64,000 nt of DNA. It comes from CBDBJK01 sp965206395 (lineage in GTDB: Bacteria; Chloroflexota; Dehalococcoidia; Lucifugimonadales; CATOSD01). This document shows positions 28,396 to 36,994 of this stretch, piece by piece. Every line of letters begins with the position of its first letter. The stretch's first letter is position 1. The notes beneath the pieces are model-generated. The model was not told the DNA's origin and made no database searches. It saw only the letters and a list, made by a program, of their open reading frames with translations. The DNA lies in NCBI GenBank assembly GCA_965206395.1, contig CBDBJK010000020.1, positions 138,866 through 202,865 of the forward strand. The letters run 5' to 3'. Made by a program: the position numbers and the translations under genes.

Positions 28396-29592
28396 GGATG
28401 CTCTGAACAATCGGCTTCAGGCTGGGCCGAGTTGACCGGAGTGGTTTTGGGGGCGTTAAATTGCCTCATGGCACCGTGGTGAGGGTTATTGTCGGCCTAC
28501 AACCGGCCCTGACAGGGCCTTTCGCCGCCCTTAGCCCTGATTTTGGGCGCACTTATACAAGGTCTCACGCCGCCAGGTACTGTTCGGCCCTCATCAAGTT
28601 GGCAAACCCCAGCAGCGTCATCAGCCGCTGCGTGTTCTTGGACAGCCCCCTGTAGCGGACCTTGGCGTAGCCGAAGTGCCGCTTGATGTACAGGAACGGA
28701 TGCTCCACCTTAGCTCTGACCGACGCTTTGCGCTTCTCCGACACCGCCTCAGGGCTCCCAGGCTCCAGCTTCCGACGCTGGCCGGGCCTCATCGCCACCT
28801 GCCACTCCACGTCCAAGCCCCGGTTCCCCGGCCTCTTGTCAACTCCCTGATACCCAGCATCTCCCCACACCTGAGACTCCCCACCGTGCAGCAACCGGGG
28901 CAACTCAGTCAGGTCATGCACGTTCGCAGATGTCGTGGTCATGCTGTGCACCACTCCCGTCTGCGAGTCCACACCGATGTGCACCTTCATCCCGAAGTGC
29001 CACTCGTTACCCTTCTTCGTCTGGTGCATCTCTGGGTCGCGCTCTTTAGCCCGATTCTTCGTCGATGAGGGCGCCGCTATGATGCTCGCGTCCACTATCG
29101 TCCCCTCCTGAAGACGGAGACCCTTGGACTCCAGATAGCGGTTGATCTCCTCGAACAGACCCGCGCCCAACTCATGCTCTTCCAGCAGGTGGCGGAAGTT
29201 CAGAATCGTCGTCTCGTCCGGCAGCGGCCCAGGCAGTCTCAGCCCTACGAACCGCCTCACCGATTCGACCTCATAGAGCATGTCCTCCATCCCAGGGTCG
29301 CTCAGGTTGTAAAACAACTGCACGCAGTGTATCCGTAGCATCACCGATAACTCGTAGGGCCGCCGACCACGACCGGCCTTGGGATAGAACGGTCGAATGC
29401 GCTCTTCCAACTCTTCCCAAGGGATCAGTCCATCCATGCGCTCAAGGAACTTCTCCCGGCGAGTCTTTCGCTTCTTGCTCTCGTAGTCCAAGTCCGCAAA
29501 CGTCGGCTGGTTCATTGCCTCTCCTCCCCCGTCTTCAGCCCTTGGCCCTATTTTACTATCCCACAAGCCATCGGGACTTATTCAGAGTATCC
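28396..29592 (-). mobile_element. IS5-family element (type B), copy 1
   Basis: 1197 bp with inverted repeats GGATGCTCTGAACAA / TTATTCAGAGTATCC, flanked by CTAG on both sides (28392-28395 and 29593-29596). This is the YTAR duplication typical of the IS5 group. A second copy lies at 59395-60589. Confidence 0.92.
28565..29515 (-). CDS. IS5-family transposase (type B), intact
   Basis: 316-residue DDE transposase. It has an N-terminal DUF772-like helical domain (RRPYELSVMLRIHCVQLFYNLSDPGMEDMLYEV), catalytic segments GTIVDASIIAAPSSTKN and VWGDAGYQGV, and the C-terminal RAKVEHPFLYIKRHFGY with the last acidic residue. ATG at 29515 follows GGAGGAGAGG. The frame is complete, so this copy may still be active. 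Confidence 0.93.
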   Translation of the reverse strand: MNQPTFADLDYESKKRKTRREKFLERMDGLIPWEELEERIRPFYPKAGRGRRPYELSVMLRIHCVQLFYNLSDPGMEDMLYEVESVRRFVGLRLPGPLPDETTILNFRHLLEEHELGAGLFEEINRYLESKGLRLQEGTIVDASIIAAPSSTKNRAKERDPEMHQTKKGNEWHFGMKVHIGVDSQTGVVHSMTTTSANVHDLTELPRLLHGGESQVWGDAGYQGVDKRPGNRGLDVEWQVAMRPGQRRKLEPGSPEAVSEKRKASVRAKVEHPFLYIKRHFGYAKVRYRGLSKNTQRLMTLLGFANLMRAEQYLAA

Positions 29593-29633
29593 CTAGCACC
29601 CAAAGAAATTTAGAATAACCATTGCCTCTGACG

Positions 29634-29661
29634 AGGGCGGCTCACGGAGTCGCCCTTTTAT
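29634..29661 (+). terminator. Rho-independent terminator
   Basis: AGGGCGGCT, loop CACGG, AGTCGCCCT (one G-U pair), followed by TTTATTTT. It lies 38 bases beyond the IS5 type B end and was probably the terminator of malate synthase before the insertion. Confidence 0.8.
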
Positions 29662-29729
29662 TTTCTCTATTTGCTAATATGAACAACTTACCATAAACTA
29701 GCGTCCATCTTACGGACGGAGGATTCGAG

Positions 29730-30491
29730 ATGGACGCACTGAAAACACGACTGGTATTGGGCATGGGTGGCGCAATCCTGCTGACCTTGGGCATACTCAT
29801 CGGCATCAGCATTTCAAGCATGGTCAGCGCGGACGAAGGCGACACCGATAATCGCCTAAGCGCACTGGAAAGGCTACTTGGGGGCAATGCCTCTGCCTTG
29901 GCAGAAGAAGCAGTCACTTCGACTGCTCCCGTCGAGGCATGTCTAGCTCCCACCTTACCCATTGCGCTCTTCCTTCCCGTCAAGTGTAGTTTGATTGGCT
30001 GGAAGGCTGTGATGCTGGACGAGGACTGGCAGGACACTGGCACAGGCGTGCTACATCCCTTTGACATCTCGGCCAAAGTCGGCATCGGCACCACGAATCC
30101 CAACGCGAAACTGGAGGTTGTCGGCCTCGTTAAGACCAGCGCCCTTGAGGTCGAGTGTCCGTCTGGGTTCGTGAATGTGAGCAGTTCAGGTAATCAGCTT
30201 GGCTGTATACAAGAGGATAGAGTGGACGCGGGAGCAACAGAACTTTTTTGGCAGCAAGCAACAGATTACTGCTTCGACAACTATGGAGGCAGGCTGCCAT
30301 CAACAGGTGAGTGGTACATCTCGCTGGCTAACTTCAACTTGCTAGGCGAGAATCCTACAGGCGAATGGAACAATGATTTCGGAGATGTTCAGGATACTCA
30401 TGCTGCATCAATTTGGGCTGGTACTACTTCTTTGCACGGTCTCAGTAGCGATACCTCTCCTCGTGAGTTCCGTTGCTGGTTACCCAGGTAA
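29730..30491 (+). CDS. Membrane-anchored surface protein with tail-fibre-like motif
   Basis: 253-residue protein with one N-terminal transmembrane segment (MGGAILLTLGILIGISIS) and a short coiled region. It also has VGIGTTNPNAKLEVVG, a motif common in phage tail fibres and surface proteins with intramolecular chaperones. The C-terminal region has four cysteines (CPSG, GCIQ, DYCFDN, FRCW) and resembles secreted adhesin-like domains. ATG follows GGAGG. The function is unknown; attachment or envelope display is inferred. Confidence 0.55.
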   Translation: MDALKTRLVLGMGGAILLTLGILIGISISSMVSADEGDTDNRLSALERLLGGNASALAEEAVTSTAPVEACLAPTLPIALFLPVKCSLIGWKAVMLDEDWQDTGTGVLHPFDISAKVGIGTTNPNAKLEVVGLVKTSALEVECPSGFVNVSSSGNQLGCIQEDRVDAGATELFWQQATDYCFDNYGGRLPSTGEWYISLANFNLLGENPTGEWNNDFGDVQDTHAASIWAGTTSLHGLSSDTSPREFRCWLPR

Positions 30492-30573
30492 AATGTAGAT
30501 AGCGTATCAGTTGTTTGCGGGATGCTATAATATGAGGCAGGCTATTATTCGAAGTCTTATATTGAGAGACGTA

Positions 30574-30930
30574 ATGGGACTCACGTATCTGGAAATTGAC
30601 GTTGGAAACCCGGCAGACCCGGACACGACAGAACGAATCCAGTTCTTGATAGACTCTGGCGCGGTCTACTCCGTTGTGCCGACGCCTGTGCTTGATAGGC
30701 TGGACATTCGCCCGTTGAGCGAGCAGCAGTTTCGACTGGCGAACGGCACGACGATGACGCGCAAGAGAGGAGGAGCGTTGTTCCGTTATGGGGAGCGCGT
30801 TGGTGTGTCAGACGTTATCTTCGGTGAAGAGGGGGACAGCAACCTGCTCGGCGCTACGACCCTTGAATCGCTGGGGCTGATTCTTGACCCTCTGAAGCGA
30901 GAGTTACGTCCCTTGCCTATGGTGCTGTGA
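30574..30930 (+). CDS. Retropepsin-like aspartyl protease family protein
   Basis: 118-residue protein with the clan AA motif FLIDSGAVYSVVP and a later hydrophobic-Gly LLGATTLESLGL, as in single-lobe aspartyl proteases that act as dimers. The expected catalytic DTG/DSG is present as DSG. ATG 30574 with GAGAG upstream is preferred over starts further out. The natural substrate is unknown. Confidence 0.75.
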   Translation: MGLTYLEIDVGNPADPDTTERIQFLIDSGAVYSVVPTPVLDRLDIRPLSEQQFRLANGTTMTRKRGGALFRYGERVGVSDVIFGEEGDSNLLGATTLESLGLILDPLKRELRPLPMVL

Positions 30931-30957
30931 AACGCCCTTTATTACTGGCTACCGCGA

Positions 30958-31332
30958 TTACTGGCTACCGCGCTTTCGAAAAATCTCGACGCTTGCGTGA
31001 GCCAGGATGCTCCCCTTCATCGGCACTTCGGGCTTCTTAACCCTTACCTTCACTGAGTCCACGTCATAGCCATCGAGGACTCGCTGGGCTATTGTCTCCG
31101 CAACGTTTTCCAGCAGCTTGCGGCTTGGACCTTCCATAATCTCCCTGACGAGCTTGAACACATGCGAGTAATTGACCGTGTCCGCAGGGTCGTCTGAAAG
31201 CCCCGCAGCGCGCAAGTCCCGTTCCATCTCAACGTCAACGACGAAGCGCTGCCCAAGCTCCTGCTCGGCGAGGCCAACGCCGTGATACCCGTAGAATACC
31301 ATGCCTTCAAGCTGAATTTTGTCACCAGCCAA
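30958..31332 (-). CDS. folB: Dihydroneopterin aldolase FolB
   Basis: 124-residue folate-pathway enzyme that cleaves dihydroneopterin to hydroxymethyl-dihydropterin. Motifs: IQLEGMVFYGYHGVGLAEQELGQRF, DTVNYSHVF, LLENVAETIA, VKVRVKKPEVPM. The frame extends to GTG 31347, but TTG 31332 lies six bases after GGAGG and is preferred. It is followed on the same strand, upstream, by a CitE-like gene whose 3' end is 35 bases away. Confidence 0.92.
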   Translation of the reverse strand: MAGDKIQLEGMVFYGYHGVGLAEQELGQRFVVDVEMERDLRAAGLSDDPADTVNYSHVFKLVREIMEGPSRKLLENVAETIAQRVLDGYDVDSVKVRVKKPEVPMKGSILAHASVEIFRKRGSQ

Positions 31333-31367
31333 GGTGTGCCTCCGCACAGGCGTTCAATTGAACGCCC

Positions 31368-32240
31368 TTACTCTGTTTTCATTCCTTCAGCGGATTCCAA
31401 CAACTGCCGCGCTCGCTTTACAACTGGAACATCTATGACCTTGCCATCGAGCGAGGTCGAACCCCTACCGCTCCGCTCGGCCTCCTCGAAGGCGGCGATA
31501 ACGCGCCGAGCATTTTCAATCTCGTCTAAAGAAGGCGAAAACGACTCGTTTATGATCTCTACCTGAGCGGGATGGATAGCGAACTTCCCTCTGAAGCCAT
31601 ACCCTTTGGCATCAAGCGAGTTTTTCCTCAGTCCATCGGCGTCGCGAAAACTGAAATACGGTGTGTCAAGAGCAAGCACGTCGGCGGCTCTCGACGCAAC
31701 ACACATGACTCTTCTGGGATAGTCTATCTCAGACTCGCCCTCTGTCCTTTCGATAGCCATGTCGTTTGTGAAATCCTCTGCTCCGAAGGCCACGCCAACG
31801 ATGCGTGGCGATGCCGCGCATATCTCGTAAGCGTTCACAATCGCCATAGCCGTCTCGATCCAGGGGACAAGCTTGATCGTGCCCACTTCCAGTCCTGCCT
31901 TTTTCTCCAGCCCTTCGATGATATTCGATATTTGGTCGATATCCTTGCTGGACTGTATCTTCCCAACTGATATCCCAAAGATGTGTGGCCCTACGACTGC
32001 CGCCAGATCGTCCTGCAAAAGACCGGTGTCCAGAGAGTTAATCCTCGGAATCACCAACGGGCCGACCTCCGCTAGCTTGGGTAAAAACGAAGCCGTCACA
32101 TTCCGTGCGTTTTCCTTCTCCTCCGCAGGAACCGAGTCTTCCATATCGGGAATAAAGGCATCGGGGCTGGTGCCCATCGCCTTTTCCAGCATATTGGGAC
32201 GGTTGCCCGGCACAAACAAAAGGCTTCTTAATACGGCCAT
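31368..32240 (-). CDS. CitE-like HpcH/HpaI aldolase / CoA-ester lyase
   Basis: 290-residue TIM-barrel lyase: LRSLLFVPGNRPNMLEKAMG, the acidic metal region PDMEDSVPAEEKENAR, VPWIETAMAIVNA, GVAFGAEDF, and GKFAIHPAQVEIIN. Relatives cleave or form malyl-CoA, citramalyl-CoA or citryl-CoA. The specific substrate is not readable. ATG at 32240 follows AGGAG. Together with malate synthase nearby it could handle glyoxylate and acetyl-CoA, which is an inference. It lies just upstream of folB on the same strand. Confidence 0.85.
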   Translation of the reverse strand: MAVLRSLLFVPGNRPNMLEKAMGTSPDAFIPDMEDSVPAEEKENARNVTASFLPKLAEVGPLVIPRINSLDTGLLQDDLAAVVGPHIFGISVGKIQSSKDIDQISNIIEGLEKKAGLEVGTIKLVPWIETAMAIVNAYEICAASPRIVGVAFGAEDFTNDMAIERTEGESEIDYPRRVMCVASRAADVLALDTPYFSFRDADGLRKNSLDAKGYGFRGKFAIHPAQVEIINESFSPSLDEIENARRVIAAFEEAERSGRGSTSLDGKVIDVPVVKRARQLLESAEGMKTE

Positions 32241-32465
32241 CTTAGACTCCTGATAATAATGGGAAGATGTTAATACTCGACTACCGACAGAGTATAGCAC
32301 GACAGTGCGTACGGTATGAAAGCTGGCGTGGGACTTTTGCCGCATAACCTGGTATGGACTGACGCCCCCTGCGAGTGAACATAAACATCAAGCCGTTGAC
32401 ACCCAAAAACGTCTGTGCTATAAACCCTGCAACTGAGTTCTTGATATTTCAAATGGGAGACAAAC

Positions 32466-33230
32466 GTGATCCCACGAATCGAAGTCATCGGCGTGACCGG
32501 CATTCCAGAAATCAAGCCGGGCGACCAGCTTGGTGAAATCATCACCAGCGCAGCCAAAGATCAGGGTACTACCCTAGAGGACGGCGATGTCCTGGTCGTC
32601 ACGCAAAAGATCGTGTCCAAGGCGGAAGGCATGGTTATTGACCTGGCTACGGTCGAGCCTTCGGTATTCGCGCACTATTGGGCCAAGGCCTGTGATAAAG
32701 ACCCTCGCCTTATCGAGTTAGTCTTGAGGGAAAGCCGTTCTATAGTCAGGATGGACATGAGCCGGGGCATCTTGATAACTGAAACAAAGCACGGTTTCGT
32801 TTGCGCCAACTCTGGAATCGACACCTCTAACGTGCCTGGGGAAGACATGGTTGCCCTGCTGCCAGTAGACTCGGACGAGTCAGCGCGACGAATCGGCAAA
32901 GAGATTCTGCAGGGCGCTTCTGGAGCAGTGGTGGCCGTCATCATCTCCGACACCTTTGGAAGGGCATGGCGAGAAGGTCACGCCAATTTCGCTATAGGCG
33001 TTTCAGGCATGAACCCAATCAAGGACTATAAGGGAACCCCGGACGCTTACGGCCAGATCCTGAAGGTAACGGCCATAGCCATCGCTGACGAATTGGCTTC
33101 AACCGCCGAGTTGGCGACCGCCAAATCCATTGGTGTTCCAGTGACTATCATAAGGGGATACGAGTACGCCCAGGAGCCGGACGGCGTGCAGTCGCTCGTT
33201 CGCGAGCAGTCCAAGGACCTCTTCAGATAG
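32466..33230 (+). CDS. cofE: Coenzyme F420-0:L-glutamate ligase
   Basis: 254-residue CofE-family enzyme that adds glutamate to F420-0. Motifs: GIPEIKPGDQLGEII, GDVLVVTQKIVSKAEG, HGFVCANSGIDTSNV, IISDTFGRAWREG and IGVSGM. Start GTG 32466 follows GGGAG. Its presence implies F420 use in this organism; no other F420 gene is in the window. It is divergent from the CitE-like gene. Confidence 0.93.
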   Translation: MIPRIEVIGVTGIPEIKPGDQLGEIITSAAKDQGTTLEDGDVLVVTQKIVSKAEGMVIDLATVEPSVFAHYWAKACDKDPRLIELVLRESRSIVRMDMSRGILITETKHGFVCANSGIDTSNVPGEDMVALLPVDSDESARRIGKEILQGASGAVVAVIISDTFGRAWREGHANFAIGVSGMNPIKDYKGTPDAYGQILKVTAIAIADELASTAELATAKSIGVPVTIIRGYEYAQEPDGVQSLVREQSKDLFR

Positions 33231-33420
33231 GCCATCGCTTCTAACTACAGCCCTTGATCAACGGCCTGGCAAGCTTATCCAAAATTGCATCTCAATCCCG
33301 CCACTTCTGGGCTGCCCACTGGCCAATTGCAAGATGGAGCAAAAATCCAGCATAAGCAGTGCGAGGGCATGTGAGAAAAGTAGGCGCCACCAGTTGCGTT
33401 ATTCGCCTTTTTAACATATA

Positions 33421-34313
33421 TAGTCAATCCACTTTATAACCATATGGTATGATCAACGACATTATGACTTACAGCATGGACTTGAGGAAAAGAGTGGTTG
33501 GCTTTGTAAACGAAGGTGGAAGCAAGACGAAGGCATCACGTCGCTTTGAGGTCAGCCTGTGGTGCGTCAACGACTGGTGTAAGCGTGAAGACCTCGCACC
33601 AAAAGTTCAATCACTGAGGCATCGCAAGATAGACAAAGAGGCGTTGCGTCGGCACGTACGACTTTATCCTGATGCTTTACTGAGAGAGCGTGCTGAAGTA
33701 TTCGGGGTGCATATCAACGCTGTGTGGTCAATGATGCGTAAGATGGAGTTGACGCACAAAAAAAGCGATGCGCTACAGCGAGAGAAACCATGAAAAGCGT
33801 ATCGAGTATCTGAGGACACTGCGCCAGGTTGTCAAGGACAAAGGAAGTGAGCACATAGTGTATCTGGATGAGAGTGGATTTGAGCGCACAACTCACAGAG
33901 CGCATGGTTGGGGTCTTCGGGGGAAGAAGGTATACGGTGAACGCAGTGGCAAAAGGCGTCCTCGCACCAGCCTGATCTCTGCCAAACAGGGCAAAAGGCT
34001 GCTCGCTCCTATCCTGTTCGAAGGCAGCACCAACGCTACCTTGTTCAACTACTGGCTCCAGAGCCACTTGTTCAAAGAACTGGCCCAAAGCTCAACGTTA
34101 ATCATGGACAATGCAACCTTTCACAAGACCGCTGCAACAAGGCAAATTATTGAGCAAGCTGGACACACTCTCCTCTTTCTGCCGCCGTACTCGCCAGACT
34201 TCAATCCAATCGAACAGGACTTTGCAATCATGAAAAGACGAAGGCAGTTTCTTCCTGCCGACACCACAATCGACGAAGTCGTGAGATCGTATGTATATTA
34301 TCTGGAATGACTA
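33421..34313 (+). mobile_element. IS630-family element (type B), copy 1
   Basis: 893 bp, ends TAGTCAATCCA / TGGAATGACTA, flanked by TA at 33419-33420 and 34314-34315. An inverted copy of the same length lies at 55593-56485. Confidence 0.92.
33449..34310 (+). CDS. IS630-family transposase in two frames (type B)
   Basis: The first frame (33449-33793) carries the paired HTH domain (DLRKRVVGFVNEGGSKTKASRRFEVS). The second (33768-34310) carries the DDE core (YLDESGFERTTHR, IMDNATFHK, LPPYSPDFNPIEQDFAIMKR). The join lies in CACAAAAAAAGCG (seven As). Reading six As joins ...LTHKK to AMRYSERNHEKR, so slippage by one base at the A tract would give a full transposase. Both copies have the same arrangement. 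Confidence 0.88.
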
Positions 34314-34315
34314 TA

Positions 34316-34519
34316 ATGACGATGCTGGATGCTGTTTATGTGGAATGTAGGGAAGAGAAGCGAATCGTAGCCATCAAACCCAAACCAGCGTTCAGGCCAT
34401 TGTTCGACATAGCTAACACCAGATCGGGCAGTGGGGTAGTGCTGATTAAAGAGGAAGCGCCTGCACATGGTGGTACAGGCGCTCCGACAGATTCGTGTTC
34501 CTGGTGGAGACGGGGGAGG
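34316..34519 (+). pseudogene. Serine-recombinase C-terminal fragment
   Basis: A stretch reading MLDAVYVECREEKRIVAIK, then PKPAFRPLFDIANT...SGVVL, resembles the C-terminal end of large serine recombinases of Dehalococcoidia. The gene is cut upstream by IS630 type B and downstream by IS1182. Only this piece remains, so it is non-functional. Confidence 0.5.
34499..34519 (-). other. Possible tmRNA 3'-end-like attachment site remnant
   Basis: Read on the minus strand this is CCTCCCCCGTCTCCACCAG, which looks like an acceptor-stem 3' strand with CCA, as at the end of tmRNA. It lies right after the recombinase fragment, where ssrA-specific integration modules end. The T loop is missing because IS1182 begins here. 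Tentative. Confidence 0.3.
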
Positions 34520-36207
34520 GAGCCTGTCTCAGAAGTAGTGTTGTCTGCCGGACTAATAGCGGCGTAACTCAGTAGATCATACTTTCGCCATGATTTAGCC
34601 CAATAAACACCATTGTGGATCTAAAGCCTCTGGTTTCGTCTTGTGTTCTTGAGAAAGAGAAAATTATGGTCGCTTCGGTGGGTTAGGCTGGAGCAGCATG
34701 GTTTGATGTGGAGAGTATGCGACAGAGGGTCTTGAGGTTGAATGCGACTGCCAAGAGAGTGAATTCTGCTTTCACGTTGGCAAGACCCCTGAGCAGGAAT
34801 CTTCTGGCTCCCAGTTGCTCCTTGAGTATGCCAAAGACTGGCTCGACCAATCCTTTTCGTCGGGAGTACAGTCTCTGAGCTTCCTCAGTGGGCATCCATT
34901 CCCGATGCTTTCTGAGTAGAGCATCTAAGGGGCCAATCCATAGGACTCTGCCTGAGTGCTTGTCTTTGGTACATACCCCATAGGCTGGACAGGTGTGACA
35001 TATAGTGCGTGAAGCTCTGTATAGACGTATTGGACCCGGAACTCTCCCATTACTTTTGGCAATACCACGGAAAGGTAGCCTTTGACCTTGTGGGCATAGG
35101 TAGCTGTCTGTGGTTGGGTCATAAATGAACCGGTCTTTGAAGTAAGGTCCCTGAATTCCCTTGTGGTAGCGTTCAGGCATGACGAACGTCTGGCCTCGTT
35201 GTGCGCCAGCTTCAAGGTTTGCCGCTGTATGGTAGCCACCATCGGCCAGAGTTATCTCAACTCGTTCTCCCAGCACACTTTCTGCCTGTTCTACCATGGG
35301 GACTAACTGACCGTAATCGGCTGCGTTGGTATCCACGTCAGCAGCAGTAATAAGCATCCCATTACCCGACTCCGACGGAAGGGGAGATACCATGGCTTGA
35401 GCGTTATAGGCGGGTTGGATACCCTGGCGACCTTTCATCAACTTGGCATCCTCATCTGTGAGGTTCACTCTTTTCGGAGACCCCGGCTCAGCAAGCCGAT
35501 CCATGGCATCTCGTACACGGTCTCGCAGTGACTGAGCGCGCTGAAGCTCATCTGGAAGTCTCGGTGGAGAAGGGGTGTCATCAGTCACGTTCTGGGCCTC
35601 AAGCTCCAAAATGGCTGCCTCGGTCCGATCCAGCAGATGCCGCAGTCCATCGGCGTCATGAGTCTGGTCTCCTGCGGCATTAGCTGCTACCTTCGTTCCG
35701 TCAACTGCCTGTAGTGCCAGGTCCACCAGACCTACTTCCATCGCTGTGACCACCGTGTACTTCAGCAGGCTTCGCATCGCTTGCCGATGTGCCTTGTAGA
35801 ATCGCCACAAGGTATTGTGGTCGGGATGCTGAAAGCCTGTGAGCCAAAGAAAGGGTATCTGATCTCGGCACGCTTCCTCAATCTTACGACTGGAACGTAT
35901 CCCTCTCATGAACCCGTAAAGCCAGGCACACAACAGCAGTCTGGGATGGTAGGAAGGCGCTCCCATCACATCACCACTAAGGTCTATTCCCATCTCTGCC
36001 CAATGCCCACCATCGAGTCCTTCCACAAACGCAGCCACGAAACGCGATGGATGGTCGTCAGGCAGTAGCTCATCAAGACTCGGAGGTAGCAGCCAGGATT
36101 GTTCTCGACTCATAGGACGAACTGGCATCGTCATGCTCCATCTCAACATTTGTCATCATTTTACCCCTTTAGTCTCCAAATATCACACCGACTTCTGAGA
36201 CAGGCTC
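34520..36207 (-). mobile_element. IS1182-family element, intact copy
   Basis: About 1688 bp between 17-bp inverted repeats GAGCCTGTCTCAGAAGT (34520-34536) and its complement (36191-36207). A truncated second copy lies at 44881-45634. Confidence 0.85.
34683..36134 (-). CDS. IS1182-family transposase
   Basis: About 483-residue DDE transposase. N-terminal DUF772 domain (HPSRFVAAFVEGLDG...YHPRLLLCAWLYGFMRGIRSS), catalytic ALQAVDGTKVAANA and ITLADGGYHTAANLEAG, a CxxC zinc-like pair (ICHTCPAYGVC), and C-terminal RKGLVEPVFGILKEQLG. The frame is complete. Start codon uncertain among three nearby ATGs (36149, 36134, 36128); the latter two follow GGAG. Confidence 0.92.
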   Translation of the reverse strand: MTMPVRPMSREQSWLLPPSLDELLPDDHPSRFVAAFVEGLDGGHWAEMGIDLSGDVMGAPSYHPRLLLCAWLYGFMRGIRSSRKIEEACRDQIPFLWLTGFQHPDHNTLWRFYKAHRQAMRSLLKYTVVTAMEVGLVDLALQAVDGTKVAANAAGDQTHDADGLRHLLDRTEAAILELEAQNVTDDTPSPPRLPDELQRAQSLRDRVRDAMDRLAEPGSPKRVNLTDEDAKLMKGRQGIQPAYNAQAMVSPLPSESGNGMLITAADVDTNAADYGQLVPMVEQAESVLGERVEITLADGGYHTAANLEAGAQRGQTFVMPERYHKGIQGPYFKDRFIYDPTTDSYLCPQGQRLPFRGIAKSNGRVPGPIRLYRASRTICHTCPAYGVCTKDKHSGRVLWIGPLDALLRKHREWMPTEEAQRLYSRRKGLVEPVFGILKEQLGARRFLLRGLANVKAEFTLLAVAFNLKTLCRILSTSNHAAPA

Positions 36208-36414
36208 GAGGGTCGAACTACACCTGAAGCAACGCTTTGAGGTTTTGCTTGCGGCATGACGTTTGCGCCTCTATACTCGGCTTCCTGCCTCTGTCCACTC
36301 TACATGAGGCTCGGAAGATTTACGTCTTGAAGCCCCCATCATAAGCTCACAAGCCAATTTACGTTGTTATAAGCCCCTGTTAAACTCCCCTCATTAGCAA
36401 GGGAGGCAGTCGCT

Positions 36415-36879
36415 ATGTACTGTCCGGGCTGTGGCCAAAACAACCCAGAAGGTTCACGCTTCTGTAATGGTTGCGCTACCAGCCTTACTACGCCTCCGTC
36501 CGAGGACACTGAAACTCCGCTAGTTAGCCATGCCACTGAGACATCCCCAGTTAGCAGCCCAGTTAGTGCTGACTTCGTAGGCCGTCAGCAGGAATTGGCT
36601 GAACTGATCGCTGTTTTGGATGACGCCTTGGCCGGACGCGGAAGGCTGGTGATGCTAGTCGGTGAACCTGGTATCGGCAAGACTCGCACTGCTAGAGAGC
36701 TGTCCACTTTGGCTGAGCAGCGAGGCGCGCAAGTATTATGGGGTCTCTGCTATGAGGGCGAGCGCGCTCCACCATACTGGCCCTGCCTATATCAAGGGCA
36801 CAATCACGGGAGCCGGGTTGAAGGTCAAGGCCTTTGTACTGCATGGGCATTAAGAGAAAGGTGTGAGAGTTTCAGATGA
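36415..36879 (+). pseudogene. Zinc-ribbon/AAA ATPase remnant (adenylate-cyclase/LuxR type)
   Basis: Opens with a double-CxxC zinc ribbon (YCPGCGQNN...CNGCATSL), a Thr/Ser/Pro linker and an AAA module (FVGRQQELAELIAVLDDAL, Walker A VGEPGIGKTR). It keeps homology until GERAPPYWPC and then runs into unrelated sequence and a stop. Normal members are about 1000 residues, so only the first tenth remains. ATG follows AGGGAGG, so a truncated protein could still be made. Confidence 0.75.
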
Positions 36880-36994
36880 GCAGATGAAGGCTTTGGAGCT
36901 TGAGCGGCATGAAGTATGTCCCAATTGGAACTATACAATCAGGCCGCGCTCCATGGCCCACGCTCCCATATCATTCAGTTGTTTAAGTGCGAAT

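Noticed and set aside
36205..36230. GTTCGAC-like T loop (on the minus strand) as part of a tRNA or tmRNA
   Set aside because: The bases on either side cannot form the T stem, and joining it to 34519 across IS1182 does not give a cloverleaf either.
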